A stretch of DNA of 5,237 nt, taken from assembly GCA_019105125.1 (NCBI GenBank), contig JAHRWO010000080.1, forward strand, positions 1 through 5,237, in the 5' to 3' direction. Positions 1-5,237 of the stretch are shown piece after piece (position 1 is the first letter of the stretch; every line of letters starts with the position of its first letter). The stretch is from Flavobacterium sp. Its GTDB lineage: Bacteria > Bacteroidota > Bacteroidia > Flavobacteriales > Flavobacteriaceae. Below the pieces are notes generated by a model. The model was not told the DNA's origin, ran no database searches, and was given only the letters and a program-made list of their open reading frames with translations. Position numbers and translations under genes: made by a program.

Positions 1-462
1 TGGTACGGACACAATAAAGAGCGTCGTTTTAAAATGGAACCCGATTTTGATCCAGTTCATGGAGCAGATGGATGGCAAATTAGTAATCTTCCGATTTTAT
101 CTTTAGCACCTTATTTAGCTTCGGTAGAAATGTTTGCTGAGGTTGGAATGGATAAATTGATAGCAAAGCGAAATTTAATAACTTCTTATTTAGAATTCAT
201 TTTACACGAAATTGATAAAGAATTAGAAGGCGCTGATTTCGAAATTATTACACCATCCAATCCAGAAGAACGCGGATGTCAGTTGTCAGTATATCTTCAC
301 GGACAAGGAAGAGAGTTATTCGATAGATTAATGAAAAGCGGCGTAATCACCGATTGGAGAGAACCAAATGTAATTCGTTTAGCACCGGCACCATTCTATT
401 GTTCTTTTGAAGATATGTACGAATTCGGACAAATATTGAAAAGACTGATTTTGAATAAATAA
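1..462 (+). CDS. kynU: Kynureninase, C-terminal part (5' end outside window)
   Basis: Kynureninase is a PLP-dependent hydrolase that cleaves kynurenine or 3-hydroxykynurenine to anthranilate or 3-hydroxyanthranilate plus alanine, in the cytoplasm. The reading frame is open from base 1, so the visible 153 codons are the C-terminal third and the PLP-binding lysine lies upstream of the window. The fragment opens with WYGHNKERRFKM, matching the W-[WF]-GH segment of the family. It continues with GWQISNLPIL (visible residues 24-33), the counterpart of RISNPPIL in human kynureninase, where Ser332 and Asn333 help recognise the 3-hydroxy substrate. Near the end, IRLAPAPFY (visible residues 125-133) carries the Arg, encoded at 376-378, that in the family binds the substrate carboxylate. 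The ATG at 34 is an internal Met, not the start. Translation ends in a tandem stop, TAATAA (460-465). The identification is secure; a preference for the 3-hydroxy substrate is inference. Confidence 0.96.
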   Translation, partial: WYGHNKERRFKMEPDFDPVHGADGWQISNLPILSLAPYLASVEMFAEVGMDKLIAKRNLITSYLEFILHEIDKELEGADFEIITPSNPEERGCQLSVYLHGQGRELFDRLMKSGVITDWREPNVIRLAPAPFYCSFEDMYEFGQILKRLILNK

Positions 463-466
463 TAAA

Positions 467-485
467 TTCGGGTTCAAAACCTGAA
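467..485 (+). other. Short inverted repeat between kynU and the ureohydrolase gene
   Basis: TTCGGGTT (467-474) and AACCTGAA (478-485) can form an 8-pair stem with one G-U pair and a CAA loop. No T-run follows, so it is not a convincing intrinsic terminator. It is followed by an A-rich stretch (486-500) leading straight to the ATG at 501, with no Shine-Dalgarno sequence, as is usual for Bacteroidota starts. I see no TAnnTTTG promoter element in the 38-base gap, so read-through from kynU is plausible. The hairpin might stabilise or process the mRNA, or be chance. Confidence 0.3.
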
Positions 486-500
486 ACTTAAAACAAAAAA

Positions 501-1577
501 ATGACCAAACAACAAATCATAGAAAATTTTGACCCATCACAACCTGGGTTAGCAGATGCAACCGTTTTTGGATTGCCATTCTCAGCAGAGCAAAGTGAAA
601 TTATTGTAGTTCCAGTGCCTTGGGAAGTAACAGTAAGTTATGGAGCCGGTGCTTCGGAAGGACCCGATGCGATTTTAGATGCTTCTTTTCAAGTAGATTT
701 GAATCATCAAGAGTTTCCTGAATTATGGAAATTAGGAATTTACATGGATGAAGCTCCTGAGCATTGGGCAAAGAATTCAGAAAAATATAAAAGTTTAGCC
801 CAACCCATAATCGAAGCTTTAGAAAGTGGAGAAGATGTGGCAACTTTTCCAGCCTTACAAGCGGATTTAGATAAAATCAATAAAGTATGTAAGGAATTGC
901 ATCAAGAAGTAAAAGACCGCGTGTTGCATTGGATGAACCAAGGTAAAAAAGTGGTGCTACTTGGTGGAGATCATTCCACACCATTAGGCTATTACCAAGC
1001 TTTAGCAACCAAATACGACAACTTCGGAATCTTGCATTTAGATGCGCACATGGATTTACGTATTGCTTATGAAGGATTTACGTATTCGCATGCTTCTATC
1101 ATGTATAATGCGTTACAAATTCCACAAATTTCTAAAATTGTACAAGTGGGTATTCGCGATTTTTGTGAGCAAGAAGTAGAAGTGGCGTTGAAAGATAGAG
1201 TTTTAGTGCATACCGATATGGATTTAAAACAAGAAGCTTTTGAAGGCAAAACTTGGCAACAACAATGCGATCACATCATCGCTTCGTTACCAGATAAAGT
1301 TTGCATTTCTTTTGATATTGACGGCATGTATCCGTGGTATTGTCCTAACACAGGAACTCCAGTACCGGGAGGATTTTCATTTGAGCAAGCCGCTTATTTG
1401 TTCAGTCGCCTAGCGGAAACGAATAAAGAAATTATCGGATTTGATTTAGTAGAAGTAGCGCCAGGCGATGACGATTGGGACGGAAACGTAGGAGCAAGAA
1501 TGTTATTCCACATGTGTGGTGCTTTTGCGAAATCTCAGAAAATGAATGTGGGGAATAAGATTAAATTTAATAAGTAA
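501..1577 (+). CDS. Arginase/agmatinase/formimidoylglutamase-family ureohydrolase
   Basis: This is a binuclear manganese hydrolase of the ureohydrolase fold, 358 residues. All six expected metal ligands are present: His158 in GGDHS (155-159); Asp181, His183 and Asp185 in DAHMD; Asp272 and Asp274 in SFDID. The His158-Asp181 spacing (23) equals that of rat arginase H101-D124. His197 and Glu318 (in DLVEVAP) sit where arginase has His141 and Glu277. The N-terminal YGAGASEGPDAILDAS region (47-62) is the usual substrate-loop/GP segment. Between it and GGDHS the chain is about 30 residues longer than in arginase. DAHMDLR ends in Arg187, resembling the DAHxDxR of formimidoylglutamases, where arginase has Asn. 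The normally conserved Asp of DxDxxDP is Tyr277 (GMYP). The reaction is therefore hydrolysis of a guanidino or formimino group, but the substrate (arginine, agmatine, formiminoglutamate or another) cannot be fixed from sequence. It lies 38 bases after kynU and may be co-transcribed with it. The start at 501 follows an A-rich leader. Confidence 0.9.
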   Translation: MTKQQIIENFDPSQPGLADATVFGLPFSAEQSEIIVVPVPWEVTVSYGAGASEGPDAILDASFQVDLNHQEFPELWKLGIYMDEAPEHWAKNSEKYKSLAQPIIEALESGEDVATFPALQADLDKINKVCKELHQEVKDRVLHWMNQGKKVVLLGGDHSTPLGYYQALATKYDNFGILHLDAHMDLRIAYEGFTYSHASIMYNALQIPQISKIVQVGIRDFCEQEVEVALKDRVLVHTDMDLKQEAFEGKTWQQQCDHIIASLPDKVCISFDIDGMYPWYCPNTGTPVPGGFSFEQAAYLFSRLAETNKEIIGFDLVEVAPGDDDWDGNVGARMLFHMCGAFAKSQKMNVGNKIKFNK

Positions 1578-1582
1578 AGTTT

Positions 1583-1614
1583 AAAACCGAAGTCTAAAAA
1601 GCTTCGGTTTTTTT
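1583..1614 (+). terminator. Intrinsic terminator between convergent genes, possibly bidirectional
   Basis: AAAACCGAAG (1583-1592) pairs perfectly with CTTCGGTTTT (1602-1611), giving a 10-bp stem with a 9-base loop. The right arm runs into a T-tract (1608-1614), so this is a good terminator for the rightward ureohydrolase transcript. The T-tract overlaps the TAA stop (1615-1613) of the leftward photolyase gene. Read leftward, the hairpin begins two bases after that stop and is also flanked by four T residues of the stem followed by AAAC, so it may terminate the leftward operon too, with a weaker T-tract. Confidence 0.85.
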
Positions 1615-3145
1615 ATAAGTTATAGATATCCTCCAAAATCGAAATCGCTTTTTCTTTAGTAGCAGCTAATTCTTCCGGTTTCATTTTTCTTAGTAAGGCT
1701 AACATCATGCTCATTCTTTGATTATTGGCAAAATGTTGTTTTTTCTCATCTAAAAAATGCCAATACAAACTATTAAACGGACAAGCTTTTTCGCTCAATT
1801 TCTCTTTTACGTTGTAATGACAACTACCACAATAATTGCTCATTTTATTAATGTAACTTCCCGAAGAAACATAAGGTTTGGTTGCCACAATTCCGCCATC
1901 CGCATACTGACTCATGCCTCGAGTGTTTGGTATTTCTACCCATTCAATCGCATCGATATAAACACCTAAATACCAAGCATCCACTTCATCAGGATGTAGT
2001 TGTGCCAACAAAGAAAAATTACCAATGACCATCAATCGCTGAATGTGATGCGCATACGCTTCCGATAAACTTTGAGAAATCGAATGTTGCATGCATTTCA
2101 TCTTGGTTTTTCCAGTCCAAAAGAAATCGGGTAGCGGATTGTAGTTTTCTAGTGTGTTCATTTGGGCATAATTCGGCATTTCTTTCCAATAAATTCCTCT
2201 AACATATTCGCGCCAACCAATAATTTGTCGTACAAAACCTTCTACTTGCGCCAATTCAATGGTTTCTTGATTTTGATAATAATAAGAAATCACTGCATCA
2301 ACAACTTCTTTCGGGCTAATCATTTTGGAATTCATCGCAAAAGACAAACGTGAATGAAACAGAAATTTATGTCCAGAAAACAATGAATCTTGATACGTTC
2401 CAAAATGCGCCAACAAATACTCACAGAAATAATCAATCAATTGCAAACTTTCGTTTCGGGAAGTCGGCCAATTGAAATTTTCAGCATCAATATTTCCAAA
2501 AGTGATGATGTTTTGCGTTTCAATTTCGGCAACAATTTCACTCACATTTTTATGAAATTCCAAAGGAAACGGAATCGGAACTTCGTTTTTATATTGGTTG
2601 CGATTGTTGTGGTCAAAGTTCCATTTTCCATCTAACGGTTGATCGCCAACCATCAAAACATCATGTTTTTTTCGCATCATGCGATAGAAATTTTCCATCA
2701 AAAGTTGCTTTTTACCTTTGAAAAAATCCGTTAGTTCATTTCTAGAAGTATAAAAATGTTCAGAATCAACGGATTTTGTTGGAATAGAAAGCTTTTCACA
2801 AATAGATTTTAATTGTTCATCCAAGCGATATTCATCTGGAAATTGGTATTCAAATTGCTCGATTGTATTCTTTTCTACCAAATCCAAAATCAATTGTTCC
2901 AAATTATGAGGATTATTGGCATCCGAAATTTTATAATAAACTACTTGATGACCTTTATTAACCAATACTTCCGAAAAATTTCGCATGGAAAGAAAAAACG
3001 CTACTACTTTTTGAATATGATGTTTTACATAATCCGTTTCCTGACGCATTTCTGCCATTACATAAACTACATCCGGATTGACTTCATCAAACCAAGAATG
3101 TTCCGAATTGAGTTGGTCGCCCAAAAGTAATCGAAGTGTTTTCAT
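1613..3145 (-). CDS. FeS-BCP class photolyase, PhrB-like putative (6-4) photolyase
   Basis: This is a flavoprotein of the iron-sulfur bacterial cryptochrome/photolyase class ('deoxyribodipyrimidine photolyase-related protein'). The founding member, Agrobacterium PhrB, repairs (6-4) photoproducts with FAD, a [4Fe-4S] cluster and a ribityllumazine antenna. The N-terminal LLLGDQL (6-12) opens the Rossmann-like antenna domain. RQIIGWREYVRGIYW (306-320) and YAHHIQRLMV (364-373) belong to the FAD-binding helical domain. The four cluster cysteines are Cys351, Cys439, Cys442 and Cys455, each one residue on from PhrB C350/C438/C441/C454. Trp343, Trp391 and Tyr392 match its electron-transfer residues W342, W390 and Y391, and the HisHis pair 367-368 matches its active-site histidines. 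The length of 510 is close to PhrB (about 507), so the protein is complete. Its ATG (3145-3143) directly abuts the TAG of the DASH gene (TAGATG), indicating translational coupling, and no Shine-Dalgarno sequence is apparent. Lesion specificity is inferred from the family. Confidence 0.94.
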   Translation of the reverse strand: MKTLRLLLGDQLNSEHSWFDEVNPDVVYVMAEMRQETDYVKHHIQKVVAFFLSMRNFSEVLVNKGHQVVYYKISDANNPHNLEQLILDLVEKNTIEQFEYQFPDEYRLDEQLKSICEKLSIPTKSVDSEHFYTSRNELTDFFKGKKQLLMENFYRMMRKKHDVLMVGDQPLDGKWNFDHNNRNQYKNEVPIPFPLEFHKNVSEIVAEIETQNIITFGNIDAENFNWPTSRNESLQLIDYFCEYLLAHFGTYQDSLFSGHKFLFHSRLSFAMNSKMISPKEVVDAVISYYYQNQETIELAQVEGFVRQIIGWREYVRGIYWKEMPNYAQMNTLENYNPLPDFFWTGKTKMKCMQHSISQSLSEAYAHHIQRLMVIGNFSLLAQLHPDEVDAWYLGVYIDAIEWVEIPNTRGMSQYADGGIVATKPYVSSGSYINKMSNYCGSCHYNVKEKLSEKACPFNSLYWHFLDEKKQHFANNQRMSMMLALLRKMKPEELAATKEKAISILEDIYNL

Positions 3146-4438
3146 CTAAAATAATTCAGGAATTAACCACATTTTTTGAAATTTTCCATCGCCATCATAC
3201 ATTTCTGCTTGGCGTTTGATGTTGAATTTTCTATCTCTTGGATCATTTCCAACACCAGCATTGTACATCCAATTGCCATAATTGCTATGCACATCGTAAT
3301 CTATCAACATGCTTTCAAAATAAGCCGCCCCAATGCGCCAATCTTGTTCCCATTCTTTTGCCCAATAACTCGCTACATTTTGACGGCCGCGATTGCTCAT
3401 CCAACCTGTTTTTTGCAATTCAATCATGTTGGCATTAACGAAATGTTCCGGAGTCGTACCGTTTGTCCATTGATTGAAAGCTTTTGTATTTTGATTCCAA
3501 TGGTATTCTTTTTGCAAAATACCGTTCAATTGGAATATTTTGTTTCCGTGTTTTAGTGAAATGTATTTGAAATAATCACGCCAAATCAATTCGAAGATTA
3601 ACCAATAGGTATCTTCGTTTTTGACTACTTTTTTCTCAAATTGTTGTACTTCCCAATAAATTGTTCGTGCCGAAATACTCCCATTTGCCAACCAAGCCGA
3701 AAGTTTCGAACTGTAATCTTTTCCTACTAAACCATTACGAGTTTTCTTGTAAACCGCTAGTTTTTTAGTGTCCCAAAAATATTCTTTGATGCGTTTTTTT
3801 GCTTGATTTTCGCCACCTTTAAAAGGAAATGCGGTTTTATTCGGTTGTTTGAAATTTTCAAAGCCTAAATCTTCTAATGTAGGAATTGAGGTTTTTTCTT
3901 CAATTAGATTAGAAATCGGTTTTGCTGAAATGGCAACGGTTGGTCGCACTCGAATTTTCTTTTCCAATTGTTTTCTGAACTCTGTAAAAACTTCTGGTAT
4001 TTTCTCCCAATCTTCATACGGAACATCATCAGGATGAAATAGAAATTGGTCGTAATATGTTTTCCAATTCACCGCTGGAATTAGATTTCTTACTTCATTT
4101 TCTACATCCACTTCTTCTTGCGTCCATTCATTTTGACTATAAATCGTATCGATTTGATATTTTGCCGCTACTTCTGGAATTAATTGTTCGGGATAACCGT
4201 AATAGACTAACAATGAGATGTTTTTCTCAGCTAAATTTTGTTGTAATTCGGCTAAAGTTTCTAAAAGAAATTGCGTTCTAAATTTTTCTGTTTTTTTGAA
4301 ACCGTATTGAGTTGTTTCGAAATGTCTTGGATCTAGACAATATATTCCAATTACTTTTTCATTTTCTCTACAAGCATTGTACAACGAATGATTGTCAATC
4401 GTGCGCAAATCGTTTCTAAACCATACTAACCCGTTCAT
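3146..4438 (-). CDS. DASH-family cryptochrome / deoxyribodipyrimidine photolyase
   Basis: This is a FAD-dependent light-driven DNA repair enzyme or photoreceptor; characterised DASH members repair cyclobutane pyrimidine dimers mainly in single-stranded DNA and bind MTHF as antenna. VWFRNDLR (5-12) starts the N-terminal alpha/beta antenna domain. DYSSKLSAWLANGSISAR (241-258) is the FAD phosphate-binding segment, and FELIWRDYF (282-290) and TGWMSNRGRQNVA (344-356) are strong DASH signatures. GNWMYNAGVGNDPR (388-401) is typical of DASH proteins. The tryptophan electron chain is intact: Trp390, Trp367 and Trp314 have the same spacings (23 and 53) as E. coli photolyase W382, W359 and W306. Asp380, Asp382 and Asn386 match its FAD-contacting D372, D374 and N378. 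The length of 430 is at the short end of the family with no C-terminal extension. The ATG follows the upstream DUF2256 stop by one base (TAGCATG) and the TAG abuts the next gene's ATG. The assignment is firm; a signalling rather than repair role cannot be excluded. Confidence 0.95.
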   Translation of the reverse strand: MNGLVWFRNDLRTIDNHSLYNACRENEKVIGIYCLDPRHFETTQYGFKKTEKFRTQFLLETLAELQQNLAEKNISLLVYYGYPEQLIPEVAAKYQIDTIYSQNEWTQEEVDVENEVRNLIPAVNWKTYYDQFLFHPDDVPYEDWEKIPEVFTEFRKQLEKKIRVRPTVAISAKPISNLIEEKTSIPTLEDLGFENFKQPNKTAFPFKGGENQAKKRIKEYFWDTKKLAVYKKTRNGLVGKDYSSKLSAWLANGSISARTIYWEVQQFEKKVVKNEDTYWLIFELIWRDYFKYISLKHGNKIFQLNGILQKEYHWNQNTKAFNQWTNGTTPEHFVNANMIELQKTGWMSNRGRQNVASYWAKEWEQDWRIGAAYFESMLIDYDVHSNYGNWMYNAGVGNDPRDRKFNIKRQAEMYDGDGKFQKMWLIPELF

Positions 4439-4439
4439 G

Positions 4440-4580
4440 CTATTTGTTTTTATTCATTCTACATTTATCACTACAATACATAACTTCTTCCCAGTTTTTC
4501 TCCCATTTTTTACGCCACGAAAAAGGGCGTTGACAGGTTTTACATATTTTTTCAGGAAGATTTACTTTTTTATGAGCCAT
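4440..4580 (-). CDS. DUF2256 small zinc-ribbon-like protein (46 aa)
   Basis: This short gene starts at the ATG at 4580-4578 and stops at TAG 4442-4440. The product is 46 residues, lysine- and tryptophan-rich, with no signal peptide or membrane segment. It matches the DUF2256 pattern I know: [19 protein letters not shown] (8-26), then W-x3-V-x-YCS-x2-CR. Cys13, Cys16, Cys36 and Cys40 (CxxC and CxxxC) form a probable Zn-binding knuckle pair resembling a treble-clef or zinc ribbon. The family has no established function to my knowledge, but is commonly found beside cryptochrome/photolyase genes. Its ATG shares one base with the flavin reductase stop (TAATG) and its stop lies one base before the DASH ATG, so it is translated within the operon and is not a spurious ORF. 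Possible roles (inference only) are nucleic-acid binding, or chaperoning or partnering a photolyase. Confidence 0.9.
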   Translation of the reverse strand: MAHKKVNLPEKICKTCQRPFSWRKKWEKNWEEVMYCSDKCRMNKNK

Positions 4581-5215
4581 TATAACATCGAAGTTGAAGG
4601 TTTATCTGGTCGCGCATAATGAAATCTATCGGATAGTTTCGGAACAGCATAACCATCTAAACCATTTATAGCAACCACATTTCCTCGGTCTAATTGCATC
4701 CATTCGTCGTTGTGAAACAAAGTGTCATCCGCATAAATGGTTTCAACGGAAGCTATAATGTGAATACAATCGTTTTCTTCAATTTTGTATTCGTTGACAT
4801 ATCTACACAATAATTTTACCGGGCTTCCTTTCACGAAAGGAACTTTCAAGTCGTCAATAAATTCGGCTTCTAAGTTCGTTTTGTCGAATTCTGAAATGTG
4901 TTCGTCATAACTCGAAGACGTATGATGGGCATCAGCAATCATTTCTTCCGTAATATGATTTACTGTAAAATAACCTGATTCTTTTAAGTTTTTATAAGTG
5001 TCACGCGGAACAGTTGTGGGTCTAAGTATAAATCCTAATAAAGCAGGTTCACTTCCTAAGTGGGTTACACTACTGAAAACCGCAACATTTAAAACACCAT
5101 CCGTTGAAACTGTTCCAATTAAATTAGCGGATTTATAACCCGTAACACAATTCACCAAGTTTAATCGGGGAACTTTTGACATTTGGGATAAATCTTCTTT
5201 TGTAATCTTTCTCAT
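4580..5215 (-). CDS. Flavin reductase-like FMN-binding split-barrel protein
   Basis: The 211-residue protein belongs to the flavin reductase-like / FMN-binding split-barrel superfamily, whose members reduce free flavin with NAD(P)H or bind FMN as cofactor. Visible hallmarks are the strand-rich segment [11 protein letters not shown] followed by [21 protein letters not shown] (30-62), which forms the flavin-binding barrel. [13 protein letters not shown] (65-77) and SGYFTVNHI (80-88) continue the conserved core, and [13 protein letters not shown] (128-140) is the typical 'SPv-l-C' strand. There is no signal peptide or membrane segment, so it is cytoplasmic. It is the first gene of the operon; its TAA overlaps the DUF2256 ATG by one base. 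The start at 5215 is preferred because the protein N-terminus looks complete and a promoter-like element lies 13 bases upstream; Met12 is the only near alternative. Supplying reduced flavin to the two photolyases is an attractive inference from context, not something the sequence proves; a different redox substrate is equally possible. Confidence 0.88.
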   Translation of the reverse strand: MRKITKEDLSQMSKVPRLNLVNCVTGYKSANLIGTVSTDGVLNVAVFSSVTHLGSEPALLGFILRPTTVPRDTYKNLKESGYFTVNHITEEMIADAHHTSSSYDEHISEFDKTNLEAEFIDDLKVPFVKGSPVKLLCRYVNEYKIEENDCIHIIASVETIYADDTLFHNDEWMQLDRGNVVAINGLDGYAVPKLSDRFHYARPDKPSTSML

Positions 5216-5228
5216 AGCAATTTTTATT

Positions 5229-5236
5229 CAAAGATA
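5229..5236 (-). promoter_or_regulatory. Bacteroidota-type -7 promoter element for the photolyase operon
   Basis: On the minus strand the bases read TATCTTTG, a perfect match to the TAnnTTTG -7 consensus used by the primary sigma factor of Bacteroidota. Only 13 bases separate it from the ATG at 5215, so the transcript leader would be very short, under about 10 bases. The -33 TTG element, if present, falls beyond the window edge and could not be checked. Confidence 0.6.
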
Positions 5237-5237
5237 C

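Noticed and set aside
467..485. GGTTCAAAACC-like stretch resembling a tRNA T-arm
   Set aside because: There is no room in the 38-base gap for a tRNA, and no acceptor, D or anticodon arm is present; it is only a small inverted repeat.
601..843. Open frame of 80 codons on the minus strand inside the ureohydrolase gene
   Set aside because: It lies wholly opposite a well-conserved enzyme and has no family resemblance or start signal; it is a shadow of the coding frame.
2813..3130. Plus-strand open frame of 105 codons opposite the FeS photolyase gene, and similar ones at 1757-1969, 2162-2353 and 2390-2635
   Set aside because: These are antisense to a full-length conserved protein. Their products are rich in Phe, Ile and Asn, as expected from reading AT-rich coding DNA backwards.
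3176..3556. Plus-strand open frame of 126 codons opposite the DASH gene, and others at 3238-3438, 3849-4037 and 4057-4281
   Set aside because: They are antisense shadows of the DASH coding sequence, with no recognisable domain or promoter.
1613..4438. Two consecutive photolyase genes as a recent tandem duplication
   Set aside because: The proteins share almost no obvious sequence: one is a four-cysteine FeS-BCP type and the other a DASH type with the Trp triad. They are anciently diverged branches brought together, not duplicates.
4392..4619. Plus-strand open frame of 75 codons spanning the DASH/DUF2256/flavin reductase junctions
   Set aside because: The opposite strand encodes the DUF2256 protein with four motif cysteines and tight junctions, which explains this stretch completely.
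1..5237. CRISPR array, insertion sequence, prophage or toxin-antitoxin system
   Set aside because: I see no direct repeat series, transposase, integrase, terminal inverted repeats or toxin-like gene; the window is filled by housekeeping-type metabolic and repair genes.

Overview
The window looks like chromosomal DNA from a member of the Bacteroidota, most likely a flavobacterium. It is AT-rich, its starts lack clear Shine-Dalgarno sequences and are preceded by A-rich stretches, and a TAnnTTTG-type -7 promoter element stands before the leftward operon. The protein sequences also have the flavobacterial flavour of each family. Nearly every base is coding, and no mobile element, CRISPR array, tRNA or rRNA is visible.

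Layout. Rightward: the C-terminal third of a kynureninase (1-462, cut by the window edge), then after 38 bases a complete arginase/ureohydrolase-family enzyme (501-1577). A strong hairpin terminator (1583-1614) closes this side and lies against the 3' end of the opposing operon. Leftward, read from 5237 down to 1613: a flavin reductase-like FMN-binding protein (5215-4580), a 46-residue DUF2256 zinc-ribbon-like protein (4580-4440), a DASH-type cryptochrome/photolyase (4438-3146) and a second, distantly related photolyase of the iron-sulfur FeS-BCP/PhrB class (3145-1613).

How they fit together. The leftward genes are joined by a 1-base overlap (TAATG), a 1-base gap (TAGCATG) and a zero-base junction (TAGATG), so they should be one translationally coupled transcript. 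The operon pairs two flavin photoenzymes from families with different known lesion preferences: DASH proteins act mainly on cyclobutane dimers in single-stranded DNA, and PhrB-type proteins on (6-4) photoproducts. It adds a possible source of reduced flavin and a tiny uncharacterised Cys4 protein. Kynureninase acts in tryptophan/kynurenine catabolism or NAD synthesis. The ureohydrolase beside it hydrolyses a guanidino or formimino substrate that the sequence does not fully define.

The most interesting unknown is the DUF2256 protein, which is locked by translational coupling between a flavin reductase and two photolyases.
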